Origin: Parasediminibacterium sp046546515
GTDB lineage: Bacteria > Bacteroidota > Bacteroidia > Chitinophagales > Chitinophagaceae
Direction: 5' to 3'
Assembly (NCBI RefSeq): GCF_046546515.1
Contig: NZ_JBKHKJ010000003.1
Span: forward strand, 62,001 to 126,000
DNA length: 64,000 nt
This document shows positions 17,550-27,216 of the stretch, piece after piece (position 1 is the first letter of the stretch; every line of letters begins with the position of its first letter). The position numbers were made by a program, and so were the translations under genes. The notes beneath the pieces are model-generated. The model saw nothing but the letters and a program-made list of their open reading frames with translations, was not told the DNA's origin and did no database searches.

Positions 17550-20500
17550 ATGGCAAATTACCCGCTACCACATAATGAAGAAGAGCGTATAAAAGCGCTA
17601 AAAAATTACAACATTTTAGACACTTTGCCCGAAGAGCAATTTGACCGCCTTACTGAACTTGCTTCCGTAATATGCAATGTGCCCATTGCTTTGGTAAGCC
17701 TTATAGACGAGGACAGGCAATGGTTTAAATCAAGGCAAGGGCTAGCAGCATCACAAACCCCAAGGAATATTTCTTTTTGCCAATATGCTATTACCAGCCC
17801 TAGTGTATTTGAAATAGAAGATGCTACAAAAGATGAACGCTTTAACGCCAACCCTTTGGTTTTGGGAAACCCTGACATAAAATTCTATGCAGGCCATCCA
17901 TTGGTAGACCCTGATGGATATGCTTTAGGCACGCTTTGCGTAATTGACCGCGTACCTAAAAAATTAAACCAAAACCAACTTAGGGCATTGGAAATATTGG
18001 CACAGGAAGTAGTAATGCAAATTGTTGCCAAAAAAGAGAAAAACGAACTTGAAAACTATGAAAGGCTTTTTAACCAATCTAGCGACATTATTTGCCTGAT
18101 TAGTAAAGACGGGCTTTTCAAAAAAATAAACCCTGCTTTTATTAAAAGTTTGGGCTGGGAAGAAAAAGACTTGATAGATGTGCCTTTTTTGGATTTTATC
18201 CATCCTGACGATGCAAAAGCCAGCAAGGAACGAGTGGACAACCTAAGAAAAGGTGAAAAAGAACTGCAAACGATAAGCAGGTTCAGGACTAAAGACAATA
18301 CCTATAAAATATTGCAATGGAGTGCAAGTACTGATAATGTTTCTGGCAACATTTATGCCATTGCCCATGATATAAGCAAGCTACGCGAGGCAGACAAAAA
18401 ACTAAGGCTAAGCGAAGAACGCTGGAAATTTGCACTGGAAAACTCTGGCGATGGCCTTTGGGATTGGAACACAGCCACTAATAAAACATTCTATTCCGAT
18501 AAATGGAAAAAAGTTTTGGGGCATGAGCCGGATGAAATTGGCGACACGCTTGAAGAATGGTCAACAAGGGTACACCCTGACGACCTTGCAGATTGCATTG
18601 AAGCACTGGAAAGCCATTTTAGGGGCGAAACACCTATCTATTCAAAAGAATTTAGGATGCGTTGCAAAGATGGGGGCTACAAATGGATACTTGCAAGGGG
18701 CAAAGTAATTGACTGGACTAGCGATAAAAAACCATTGAGGGTAGTAGGCATACACACCGACCTGACAGAGCGCAAACGGGCAGAAGATTTGATAGTAAAA
18801 GCAAAAGAACAAGCAGAAGCTGCCAATGTTGCCAAATCGGATTTTTTAGCCAATATGAGCCATGAAATCCGCACGCCGTTGAACGGGGTTATAGGGTTTA
18901 CCGATCTGCTATTGCGTACCAACTTAGATGTCACGCAGGTGCAGTATATGTCTGCCGTTTACCAATCGGCTAATTCGCTGCTAGACATTATTAACGACAT
19001 CCTTGATTTCTCTAAAATAGAAGCTGGCAAGCTAGAGTTAGATATAGAAAAAACAGACCTGCTGGAATTGGTAAACCAAGTGGCGGATGTAATTACCTAT
19101 CAGGCACACCAGAAAAAACTGGAAGTGCTGCTAAATATAGCACCAGATATTTCTAGGTTTATATGGGCAGATCCCATAAGGATAAGGCAGGTACTGGTAA
19201 ACTTGCTAGGTAACTCTGTAAAATTTACCCTGCAGGGCGAAATAGAGCTAAAAGTAGCCATACTTTCAGAATCGGATGAGCATGATGGTGAAACCAATTT
19301 CAGGTTTTCGGTAAGGGATACGGGTATAGGCATTTTACCAAAGAACCAGCAAAAAATATTTGAAGCATTCTCGCAGGAAGATGCTTCTACTACCCGGAAA
19401 TATGGCGGCACAGGGCTTGGCCTTACTATATCAAATAAATTGCTATACTTAATGGGCAGCAAGCTGGAATTGGTTAGCGAGCCAGGCAAAGGCACTACTT
19501 TTTATTTCGACATTGCATTTAAATCAATGCAAGGCGACCCGATAGAATGGGAAAACATAGACCATATTGAAAATATTCTGATTGTAGATGACAATACCAA
19601 TAACCGCATTATACTGCAAAATATGCTTGCTATCAAAAACATAGCTTGCGACATGGCAGAAAATGGCGTGGTGGCACTGGAAAAATTAAAATCTGGCAAA
19701 AAATACGATGCTATATTAATGGATTACCAAATGCCACAAATGGACGGCATAGAAACCATTAGGAATATACGCATGAATATCCACTTGCAGGCAAAAGAAC
19801 AGCCTATTATCCTTTTGTATAGCTCTTCTGACGATGAAAGCATCAATATTGCCTGCCGTGAGTTGGAAGTGCAGCAACGCCTTGTAAAACCGATAAAAAT
19901 AAGGCAGTTGTTCGATTCGCTTTCCAGGATAAGCACCAAAACATCGAAAAATCTTGTTCCTTTGAAAAATGGGGTTGAGTATGAATTAATCAATAAAATT
20001 GGTGGCATAATAACCATATTGATTGCAGAAGACAATATCGTAAATATGTTCTTGGCCAAGACAATTATTAACAGTGTTTTGCCCAGTGCTATCATTATAG
20101 AAGCTACCGATGGCAAAGAGGCAATATCTCAATTTAAAAAAGAGAACCCAGATATTATATTTATAGATGTACAGATGCCAGAAATGAACGGCTATGAAGC
20201 AACTGCTGCCATCAGGGAAGTAGAAGCATCTATGGGTACGCGAGTGCCTATTATTGCTTTAACTGCCGGCATTGTAAAAGGGGAAAAAGAAAAATGCTTA
20301 GAAGCCGGCATGGACGATTATATCAGTAAACCAATAGTGAAAGGGGCAATAGAAAAAGCCTTGGACTATTGGCTTGCAAGCAATAAAAAGGAAGATACTA
20401 CCCATCATTTTGACGTTGAAAAACTACAAAAACGCCTTGGCAACAATGAGAACATATACAAGCAATTCCTTTTATTGATAAAAAACAACCTCGGCCAGCC

Positions 20501-20732
20501 TACAACAGATATGATTGAGGGAATGAGAAATTGTTTAAAAAGAAAAGACCTATCGGGGATAAGAACAATTGCACACAAAATAAAAGGCACAGCCTTGTCT
20601 GCTTGCTTTGGCGAGCTGGTGGAACTTTCAAAAAAAATTGAACAAGAGCAAGATTTCGAAAATGAGAATATTGGCAAGCTTATAGAGGCTTTAGACAAGG
20701 AAGTAATATTTTTAAAAACATTAATTGAGTAA
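17550..20732 (+). CDS. Hybrid sensor histidine kinase: GAF-PAS-PAS-HisKA-HATPase-REC-REC-HPt
   Basis: Cytosolic multi-domain phosphorelay protein of 1060 residues with no membrane helix seen. GAF domain about 15-165; two PAS/PAC domains about 170-285 and 286-415; HisKA with His438 in NMSHEIRTPLNGVIGF; HATPase about 540-660 (DTGIGI, GGTGLGLTI). The first receiver has Asp725 (ILMDYQMPQMDG), the second Asp873 (FIDVQMPEMNG), and a C-terminal HPt domain has His1009 in IAHKIKGTA. All phospho-acceptor residues are present, so a full relay His-Asp-His inside one chain is possible. No separate output regulator gene is next to it. Signal is unknown. Confidence 0.94.
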   Translation: MANYPLPHNEEERIKALKNYNILDTLPEEQFDRLTELASVICNVPIALVSLIDEDRQWFKSRQGLAASQTPRNISFCQYAITSPSVFEIEDATKDERFNANPLVLGNPDIKFYAGHPLVDPDGYALGTLCVIDRVPKKLNQNQLRALEILAQEVVMQIVAKKEKNELENYERLFNQSSDIICLISKDGLFKKINPAFIKSLGWEEKDLIDVPFLDFIHPDDAKASKERVDNLRKGEKELQTISRFRTKDNTYKILQWSASTDNVSGNIYAIAHDISKLREADKKLRLSEERWKFALENSGDGLWDWNTATNKTFYSDKWKKVLGHEPDEIGDTLEEWSTRVHPDDLADCIEALESHFRGETPIYSKEFRMRCKDGGYKWILARGKVIDWTSDKKPLRVVGIHTDLTERKRAEDLIVKAKEQAEAANVAKSDFLANMSHEIRTPLNGVIGFTDLLLRTNLDVTQVQYMSAVYQSANSLLDIINDILDFSKIEAGKLELDIEKTDLLELVNQVADVITYQAHQKKLEVLLNIAPDISRFIWADPIRIRQVLVNLLGNSVKFTLQGEIELKVAILSESDEHDGETNFRFSVRDTGIGILPKNQQKIFEAFSQEDASTTRKYGGTGLGLTISNKLLYLMGSKLELVSEPGKGTTFYFDIAFKSMQGDPIEWENIDHIENILIVDDNTNNRIILQNMLAIKNIACDMAENGVVALEKLKSGKKYDAILMDYQMPQMDGIETIRNIRMNIHLQAKEQPIILLYSSSDDESINIACRELEVQQRLVKPIKIRQLFDSLSRISTKTSKNLVPLKNGVEYELINKIGGIITILIAEDNIVNMFLAKTIINSVLPSAIIIEATDGKEAISQFKKENPDIIFIDVQMPEMNGYEATAAIREVEASMGTRVPIIALTAGIVKGEKEKCLEAGMDDYISKPIVKGAIEKALDYWLASNKKEDTTHHFDVEKLQKRLGNNENIYKQFLLLIKNNLGQPTTDMIEGMRNCLKRKDLSGIRTIAHKIKGTALSACFGELVELSKKIEQEQDFENENIGKLIEALDKEVIFLKTLIE

Positions 20733-20850
20733 GTGGCATTGTAGAAAACCACATTTACCGATTTTATGACTTTTCGCCTTTTTTTAGCATTTCAACATCA
20801 ATCGTTTGTATGAAATTTGAGTCTGATTAGTATATATAAATTTTCAGGTT

Positions 20851-21645
20851 ATGAAAAGGCATCAAATAAAACAAGCAGTTTTTTTATTAGTAGTTTCCGC
20901 AGTATTTTCCATTAGTTCATTTACCGCTTCTGCTCAACGTGGCGGCGGGCATCACCTTGGCTCTTTTTCTGGTTCTGGCCATTCTTCCCACAGTTCCTTT
21001 GGGGGTGGGTTTTCATCTGGTGGTTTTCACGGAAGCCAATCAGTTTACCATGGCGGCAATGTTGGTTACCATGGTGGCAACAATGTATATGCAAGGGCTT
21101 CTTATTATCCAAGGGGTTATGGTTATAGCCGTGCCTATTATCCGAATTATGGGTTCTACCCTAGTATCGGTTTCCGTGTAGGCTTTTTGCCTTACGGCTA
21201 TTACAATTTTTGGCTGGGCAATAGTTGGTGCTATTATTACAACGATGTGTATTACAGGAGGGTAGCCGATGACAATTACGAAGTAATTGCCCCACCTCTT
21301 GGTGCTAAAATACCCCAGTTGCCTAGCCATGCAAAAGCTGTAATGATAGATGGCAAACAATACTATGAATGTGAAGGCACTTATTACAGGGAAGAATTGA
21401 ATGCAAACAACCAAGTGCTTTACACAGTAGTAGGCGTTAATGGCGTGCTAAACCAGCAAGGTGGTGGTGGACAACAACAGCAAATATATGTAGAGCCGCA
21501 AATAGGCGATATAGTGCCACAATTGCCTAGTGATTGCAAGCCTGTGTACTTAAACGGCCAGCAATATTTCCTTTCTTCCGCCAATGTGTTTTACCAACAA
21601 GTTACCGATGGCAACAACACAGCTTATAAAATAGTGGGGAAATAA
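20851..21645 (+). CDS. Secreted Gly/His/Tyr-rich protein, DUF6515-like
   Basis: A 264-residue secreted protein with unknown role. Signal peptide AVFLLVVSAVFSISSF ends near ASAQR. Residues 30-100 are a low-complexity Gly/His/Ser/Tyr stretch (GGGHHLGSFSGSGHSSHSS). Then comes a Tyr-rich block (YYYNDVYYRRV) and two copies of a small domain: IPQLPSHAKAVMIDGKQYYE and VPQLPSDCKPVYLNGQQYFL, each ending with a YYxE/VFYQQV strand. This repeat layout matches the Bacteroidota DUF6515 proteins as I recall them. Downstream is a weak hairpin element. Confidence 0.75.
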   Translation: MKRHQIKQAVFLLVVSAVFSISSFTASAQRGGGHHLGSFSGSGHSSHSSFGGGFSSGGFHGSQSVYHGGNVGYHGGNNVYARASYYPRGYGYSRAYYPNYGFYPSIGFRVGFLPYGYYNFWLGNSWCYYYNDVYYRRVADDNYEVIAPPLGAKIPQLPSHAKAVMIDGKQYYECEGTYYREELNANNQVLYTVVGVNGVLNQQGGGGQQQQIYVEPQIGDIVPQLPSDCKPVYLNGQQYFLSSANVFYQQVTDGNNTAYKIVGK

Positions 21646-21650
21646 TTTTT

Positions 21651-21760
21651 GCCACGATAGCATGAAAATACCAAGAAGCACAAAATTTTAAGAAAGAAGA
21701 AAAATAAGGCACATATTTCTTCTTTCTGTTTTTTAATGCAACTTTGAGACTTTGAAGCAC
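21651..21760. repeat. GCCAC/AAG hairpin element, weak copy
   Basis: Starts GCCACGATAGC and has AAGAAGCACAAAATTTTAAG on the left, GCAACTTTGAGACTTTGAAG on the right. It lies between two convergent genes and may serve as a bidirectional terminator. Confidence 0.5.
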
Positions 21761-21772
21761 CCAATATCACAT

Positions 21773-22585
21773 CTATACCCTTTCAGGATAAACAGGTGTT
21801 TTTATATCATGATAAAATAAGAATATCCAGTTTTCCTGCAAGCCCTGCTGCCACCATTGCTGGCGCAGTTCCATGCACTTTTTGCCATTAAAATCGTATT
21901 TAGCCACGAACTTGCTTTTCATTTGCTGCAATTGCGGCGCATCGTCGCCACCAAAAAAAATAGTCTCCCCTCCTATTTTTAACCAAAAAACCTGATGGAA
22001 TGGGCTATGCCCACCCGTAATTTCATGCTTTATAAAGCCTTCTATTTCCCCATCTCCATCCAGCCAATGCACTTGTGGATTATTTTCCAGTACTCCTATT
22101 TCTTCTGTCATGAAAGTAGGGTATGAAGTATCCATGGCAAATTCAAATTCCTTCTTTTGCACATAGTAGGTAGCATTGGGGAACGCAAGGCGATAATTGC
22201 CAAAGCTATCTTTTTTGCTTACCCCGCCTGCATGGTCTTTATGCAAATGACTCATCAATACTTTGGTAACACTTGCTGGGTCTATCCCCTTTTCAAGCAG
22301 GTTGGCGTGTATTTGCAATTGCTTGCCCTTGCTAAACCCTAGACCGGCATCAATCACAATTATGTCCTTTTCTGTTACAATACAAAAGGGCTGCACTTCT
22401 ACAAGCAAACTGCCTATCGGCCGTTGCTGTAAATCGTCATTCTCAAGATTGAAGGGGACAAATATTTTGGTTTTGTCTATAGTAAATGCGCCTTCTGAAA
22501 GTGGAATGATTTGCCCCCCATTCTCACCCCCATCCCCTAAGGGGGGGATATTGATTGGTGGTTGGTTATTTTTTTCGTAATCCAT
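21773..22585 (-). CDS. MBL-fold metallo-hydrolase
   Basis: Zinc-dependent hydrolase of the metallo-beta-lactamase fold, 270 residues from ATG 22585 (a TTG lies 9 bp upstream). The metal motif is SHLHKDHAGG with His113, His115, Asp117 and His118; GGHSPFHQVF supplies the next His and FFGGDDAP the bridging Asp region. Substrate is unknown, perhaps a lactone or thioester. Residues about 8-25 (INIPPLGDGGENGG) are translated from a G/C-rich dispersed repeat, and the domain proper begins at IIPLSEGAFTI. It is downstream of rodA on the same strand with an 82-bp gap. Confidence 0.85.
   Translation of the reverse strand: MDYEKNNQPPINIPPLGDGGENGGQIIPLSEGAFTIDKTKIFVPFNLENDDLQQRPIGSLLVEVQPFCIVTEKDIIVIDAGLGFSKGKQLQIHANLLEKGIDPASVTKVLMSHLHKDHAGGVSKKDSFGNYRLAFPNATYYVQKKEFEFAMDTSYPTFMTEEIGVLENNPQVHWLDGDGEIEGFIKHEITGGHSPFHQVFWLKIGGETIFFGGDDAPQLQQMKSKFVAKYDFNGKKCMELRQQWWQQGLQENWIFLFYHDIKTPVYPERV
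22525..22558. repeat. CACCCCCATCCCC-type repeat inside a coding region
   Basis: The plus strand reads CTCACCCCCATCCCCTAAGG followed by GGGGGATATT, a module of the CCTCACCCC family found elsewhere between genes. Here it sits in frame at the N-terminus of the MBL-fold gene. Confidence 0.6.
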
Positions 22586-22667
22586 TTTATCCAATAGTTT
22601 AAATACATTATTTCAAAATATTACGCCGTTGAAATCCTCGGCATCTTGCTCCCTTTATGGTTGGGGT

Positions 22668-24023
22668 TTATCTCAATACCATCTGCCTATCAGCATCTAA
22701 TCTTACTAAGATAAATAACAAAATAGTAAAGCCCAGCAAAGACGATCCTCCATAGCTAATCAATGGAAGCGTAATGCCAATGATGGGGAACAAGCCGATG
22801 GTCATGCAAACATTTACCACGATATGGAAAAACAAAATACAGGCTACGCTATAAGCATATACCCTGCTGAATATACTTCGTTGCTTCTCGGCTGTATTGA
22901 TAATACGGAGCAGCAGGAAAAGGTATAGACCTAAAAATACCACGCAACCAGCAAGCCCAAAAGCCTCGCCAATACTCGTAAAAATAAAGTCTGTATGCTG
23001 TTCCGGCACATACTTGCCACGGGTTTGCGTGCCTTTTAAAAATCCCTTCCCTATCAAACCACCTGAGCCAATGGCTATTTTACTTTGGCGTACATTATAA
23101 TCATCAGGCTTTTTGGCTGCCTTTTCCTTGTCTGCAACCCTGCGTAAGGCACTTTTGTTTTGGCTACAATCATAATCCTTGCCCACCATGCTAAAAATAC
23201 GGGTACTTTGGTAGCACTGGAACACATTATTGAAAATATAAGGCACAGCAAAACGCTGTACGCCCACGCAGATAGCCCAAACAATAATAATGGTTGCCAG
23301 CAAGTTTTTATTGCGCTTGCGTACCCTTTTTGTAAAATAAATGGTTGCACCAGCAATAATAGTAAGGGCGATGGCCAGTATATTGGGACTTACAACAAGC
23401 GTTGCAATAACCAATGCTCCAAAAGAAAAGCCAATAATCAATAAACCCGGGGGCAACCCTTCGCGGTACATGACTATAAAAAAAGAAAAATATACCAAAG
23501 CAAGCCCAGTTTCATTTTGCAAAATGGATAAAAAAGCAGGTGCAAGGGCTATACAGCCACCTATTAGCTGGGAACGGAGCTTTGTAAAATCTGTTTCTTG
23601 CCGTGCTAGGAATTTGGCTAACGCCAGTGCAGTAAAAATTTTGCATATTTCTGCAGGCTGCAGGTTAAAGCCCCCCCCTAGCGGTATCCAACTTTTGGAA
23701 CCATTGATGCTTTTGCCAATTACAAAAGTGGCCAGCATCAGCACGATGCCAAAAGTGTACATCAGGTTTGCAAAAGCGGTGAATAGCTTGCTGTCTGCCA
23801 ACAATATAAACACTGCCATGACCACGCAGATGCTGCTAAACATCAACTGCTTGCTATAGTTGGTTTTGCCAGCTAGGAAAGATTGGAGCAGGTTGCCGCC
23901 GGGCTTATATTCCACCATGAAAATACATAAGATGCCTATGCCTAGCAACAAAGCATATAGCCATACAATTACCCAATCTACACCCTGTGATATTACTTTA
24001 TTATTTTTAGTACTAGTAGGCAT
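22668..24023 (-). CDS. rodA: Rod shape-determining protein RodA (SEDS glycosyltransferase)
   Basis: Inner-membrane peptidoglycan glycosyltransferase of the SEDS family that works with PBP2 in cell elongation. The 451-residue protein has about ten helices. Family marks are GKSINGSKSWIPLGG, FNLQPAEICKI, and the C-terminal block PEQHTDFIFTSIGEAFGLAG; GLFPIIGITLPLISYGGSS is the SEDS signature. An insert of about 90 residues between helices 6 and 8 (VFQCYQSTRIFSMVGKDYDC onward) is usual for Bacteroidota RodA. It starts 13 bp after the pbp2 stop codon, so they form one transcription unit. Confidence 0.95.
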   Translation of the reverse strand: MPTSTKNNKVISQGVDWVIVWLYALLLGIGILCIFMVEYKPGGNLLQSFLAGKTNYSKQLMFSSICVVMAVFILLADSKLFTAFANLMYTFGIVLMLATFVIGKSINGSKSWIPLGGGFNLQPAEICKIFTALALAKFLARQETDFTKLRSQLIGGCIALAPAFLSILQNETGLALVYFSFFIVMYREGLPPGLLIIGFSFGALVIATLVVSPNILAIALTIIAGATIYFTKRVRKRNKNLLATIIIVWAICVGVQRFAVPYIFNNVFQCYQSTRIFSMVGKDYDCSQNKSALRRVADKEKAAKKPDDYNVRQSKIAIGSGGLIGKGFLKGTQTRGKYVPEQHTDFIFTSIGEAFGLAGCVVFLGLYLFLLLRIINTAEKQRSIFSRVYAYSVACILFFHIVVNVCMTIGLFPIIGITLPLISYGGSSLLGFTILLFILVRLDADRQMVLR

Positions 24024-24036
24024 TTATATAATAGGG

Positions 24037-26163
24037 TTAGGCTTTTGCAGTTTTTTTAATGTAATTATTTTTTCGTTCATCAGTCAAAATTGCTGCATTG
24101 TTAAATGCCATCCTTTTTTTGCCCGAATCCCTTGCGGGCTTTGCCTTTGCCGCTCTCGGCACAACTTCCTTTGAAGAAGTGGTATCTATTTTAATATCCT
24201 CCTCAGTGGTATCATCCGTTTCTTTTTGTTGTTGTATTTGCAGCTGGCTATTCATTTTTGCTTGCTTTATGGAGTCCATTCTTGCCATTGCTGCCCTCAT
24301 CAAAGGGGGTATCAGGTTTGTTTTTGCCAATTGCTCTACCCTAGCTTGCCTTTCTGGCTCTGTAATAGAATCTTTTAAATATTTTTCAATCATCAAGCTG
24401 GCTATTGGTGCAGAGGAGGCTGCACCAAAGCCTGCATTCTCACATATCATGGCAATGGCTATGCGTGGGTTGTCCCTTGGTGCAAATGCCCCGAAAAAAG
24501 CATGGTCTTTTTGCTTTACCATTACCCCATTTACCTTTGCCGAGTTTTGCACTGTGCCTGTTTTGCCGCAAACAACTATGCCTGGCACTTTTGCCTCTGC
24601 GCCAGTGCCAAACTCCATTACCGCCTGCATACCATTCTGCACGTCTTCAAAAACACTATCAGGTACGCCCTTGGTTAGGTGCTTTACTTTGAATGTATCC
24701 AATAGCCCATACTCATCGCCTCCTTCAATAGAATCTACCAGATGGGGCGTATAATAATAGCCCCTGTTGGCAATGGTTGCCATCACATTGGCCAATTGCA
24801 CAATGGTGGTTTGCACTTCGCCCTGCCCAATGGCATTGGAAATGATATTACAGGAATTCCAGTTTCGGCCAAATATCTTGCGGTAATAAGATGAAATAGG
24901 CAGGTTGCCGTTTTTTTCTGATGGCACATCTACCCCAAGCCTATGACCTAGCCCAAAGGAACGGGCATACTCATTGAAACTTTTCAGCCCACTGTCTGCG
25001 CCATTAAATTTAGGCTGGTCAAGCGTTCTTTTAAAAACAGTTGCGAAATAGGTATTGCAGCTATGGGCTATGGCCTCTTTGAGGTTAAAATAGCCTGGGT
25101 CAAGGCATTTGGGCTTGCCATTGCCACAGCCATAAAAAGCACCAGAACAACCTATGCGGCTGCTTTCGTTTATTACGCCTTCGGAAAGACCAATGATGCC
25201 CACAATGGTTTTAAAAGTAGAACCAGGTGAATATTTAGTGCTTACTGTACGGTTGAGCAAAGGCAGGCGCGGGTCTAGTGCCAATTCGCCATAATGTTTT
25301 CGGCGTTGGTTACCTGTTAAATAATTGGGGTTGTAGGTTGGTGCACTTATCATGCATAAAATGCCGCCTGTTTTTGGGTTTACTGCAACAATACTACCCA
25401 CTTTGTTTGTCATTAGTTTTTCGCCTAGCTGTTGCAGTTCTACATCTAGGCTTAGGTGCAGGTTTTTCCCAGCAACGGCGGAAGTATCATACCTTCCATT
25501 TTCAAAGGGGCCTTGTATGCGGCTTTTATTGTCCCGAATAAACCTTTTTACGCCACGGCTACCCATCAATAGTTTCTCATAATTCCTTTCCAGACCAGTC
25601 ATGCCTGCATAATCGCCTGTTTCGTAGCCTTCGTCTTTGTGCTTGCGCAAAAAACTACTGTCAACCTCAGCCGTATAGCCTAGTATATTGGCAGCAGTAC
25701 TGTAAGGGTACATCCTGGCAGAACGCTCATTGAGTACAAATCCGGGGAACTTGTACATGTTTTCATTCAGCCTCCCATACATCTCAGGAGAAAGCAAAGG
25801 CTCAAAAACACTTGGCCGCACGCTCCCGTTTTTAAAAGCAATGTCTTTAATCCTCTTCTTGTATTCTGTAGTATCAATATCAAGTAGTTTGCACAGGCTT
25901 AGCGTGTCTATTCCTTTGGCTTCAACAGGCGTTACCACCAAGTCGTACATGATTGTATTTTCTAGTATGCTCCTGTTTTTCCTGTCATAAACAATGCCCC
26001 TGTCTGGATAAATGATTTTTCTGTAAATGGCGTTGTTTTCTGCTGCTAGCTTGTATTTGGAAGAAAATACCTGAAGGTTTATCAATTGGCCAAGTATAAT
26101 CATAAACATAAGCCCAAAAGCTATCTGGATAATACCACTGCGACTTTGATTGAATACCGACAT
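24037..26163 (-). CDS. mrdA: Penicillin-binding protein 2 (peptidoglycan transpeptidase)
   Basis: Class B PBP that crosslinks peptidoglycan in the elongation complex with RodA. The 708-residue protein has one N-terminal helix (IAFGLMFMIILGQLI), a dimerisation/pedestal region to about 230, and a transpeptidase domain with S315-T-F-K318, S368-C-N370 and K534-T-G-T537. A charged C-terminal tail (600-708, QQQKETDD, PRAAKAKPARDSGKKRM) goes beyond the minimal length. mreB, mreC and mreD, usual neighbours in Bacteroidota, are not upstream here; instead a CDP-alcohol phosphotransferase homologue is. Confidence 0.95.
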   Translation of the reverse strand: MSVFNQSRSGIIQIAFGLMFMIILGQLINLQVFSSKYKLAAENNAIYRKIIYPDRGIVYDRKNRSILENTIMYDLVVTPVEAKGIDTLSLCKLLDIDTTEYKKRIKDIAFKNGSVRPSVFEPLLSPEMYGRLNENMYKFPGFVLNERSARMYPYSTAANILGYTAEVDSSFLRKHKDEGYETGDYAGMTGLERNYEKLLMGSRGVKRFIRDNKSRIQGPFENGRYDTSAVAGKNLHLSLDVELQQLGEKLMTNKVGSIVAVNPKTGGILCMISAPTYNPNYLTGNQRRKHYGELALDPRLPLLNRTVSTKYSPGSTFKTIVGIIGLSEGVINESSRIGCSGAFYGCGNGKPKCLDPGYFNLKEAIAHSCNTYFATVFKRTLDQPKFNGADSGLKSFNEYARSFGLGHRLGVDVPSEKNGNLPISSYYRKIFGRNWNSCNIISNAIGQGEVQTTIVQLANVMATIANRGYYYTPHLVDSIEGGDEYGLLDTFKVKHLTKGVPDSVFEDVQNGMQAVMEFGTGAEAKVPGIVVCGKTGTVQNSAKVNGVMVKQKDHAFFGAFAPRDNPRIAIAMICENAGFGAASSAPIASLMIEKYLKDSITEPERQARVEQLAKTNLIPPLMRAAMARMDSIKQAKMNSQLQIQQQKETDDTTEEDIKIDTTSSKEVVPRAAKAKPARDSGKKRMAFNNAAILTDERKNNYIKKTAKA

Positions 26164-26258
26164 AATTGATTAGGTGGAAATTTGTAATACTGAACCGTGT
26201 AAAGTTGCCGATTACAAATGGATATTGCAAGAAAATAAACAATAAAATTTACCCACAT

Positions 26259-26300
26259 AAGTGGTAAGTCATAAGTAGTAAGTCGTAAGTTATTAGTAAT
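26259..26300. repeat. Degenerate 7-bp tandem repeat
   Basis: Units AAGTGGT, AAGTCAT, AAGTAGT, AAGTCGT, AAGTTAT, TAGTAAT fill the gap between the pbp2 start and the next gene's stop. Confidence 0.65.
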
Positions 26301-26303
26301 AGA

Positions 26304-26918
26304 TTACCCATTAAATAATTTATGCCGCTTGATGGGCTTGCCTTTGCGTATGAGCACAGCATGATAAATACCTGGGACATCGTTTGCCCAATTTTTCAAT
26401 AATAGTATAATCCCGATAATTTCTAGCCTAGTTATAAGGCCTATATAAAAAGAGAGCTGGAACAATACCCCAGCATTGCATGTAAGCATTACCTGGATTA
26501 AGGTAGAAAACAAAACCAAGACCCATAATTTTGAGGAGATACTATGCGTTGCTACTTCTTTCCGAAATTTCAAGAAACAAACTAAGTATGCAAGCCCTTC
26601 CAATAATAGTATGATAACCATTTGTATTTTATTGCCTAAAAAAAACTGGGGGCATTCTATATAGGTTGCTATGAGTACGCATAAAAAGAAAATCTGGTCT
26701 ATTGTAGAATCTAACCTACGTAAGTGTTGTGTAGATATATTGAGATGCCTTGCAATAATGCCATCAAAAATATCTGTCAACAACCCAATTGTGAAAAGCA
26801 CAACAGCAATTACTGGATAATAGCTTATATGCAAATAACTAAACATTAGTATAATGCCGCCAATTAGTAACCTAGAATAAATCAATAATTTCGGGATATA
26901 TCTTGTGTAAAATATCAT
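26304..26918 (-). CDS. CDP-alcohol phosphatidyltransferase homologue with altered motif
   Basis: Membrane protein of 204 residues with about six helices, of the family that moves a phosphatidyl group from CDP-diacylglycerol to an alcohol. The signature normally reads D-x2-D-G-x2-A-R-x8-G-x3-D-x3-D. Here Asp49, Asp52, Gly53, Ala56, Arg57, Asp70 and Asp74 are kept, but the second Gly is Leu66 (ARHLNISTQHLRRLDSTID). All four metal-binding Asp remain, so activity is possible but substrate handling may differ. It is not the PI-type enzyme of the lipid operon at 31839, which has the full motif. It lies upstream of pbp2/rodA, same strand, 140 bp away. Confidence 0.82.
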   Translation of the reverse strand: MIFYTRYIPKLLIYSRLLIGGIILMFSYLHISYYPVIAVVLFTIGLLTDIFDGIIARHLNISTQHLRRLDSTIDQIFFLCVLIATYIECPQFFLGNKIQMVIILLLEGLAYLVCFLKFRKEVATHSISSKLWVLVLFSTLIQVMLTCNAGVLFQLSFYIGLITRLEIIGIILLLKNWANDVPGIYHAVLIRKGKPIKRHKLFNG

Positions 26919-27216
26919 TGGTTTTATAGCTAAATTAATTAGTGTGCATAAAAGTTTTTCGCTTTTTTATTAAAAAATCAACTTAGCCCAACCTCACCCC
27001 TCCCGAAAGACCGAGACAAGTTACCCAAAGGAAAAGATAACAGGATCAGGGCAAGGTGACAATAATTGCACATTTTTATAATATTTATTTCATTACTTTT
27101 TTTATTAAAATAGTTTCAGTTTTGCCATTTTGGTGGGATTTTTACGCTGTTTCTTTTTTCAAAAATCGTTGCCACCCTTGTAAGCCATTGATTATCAATT
27201 ACAACATCAAATTTTT

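Noticed and set aside
24098..24754. 218-codon plus-strand open frame
   Set aside because: Antisense to pbp2, which has all three transpeptidase motifs in the other strand.
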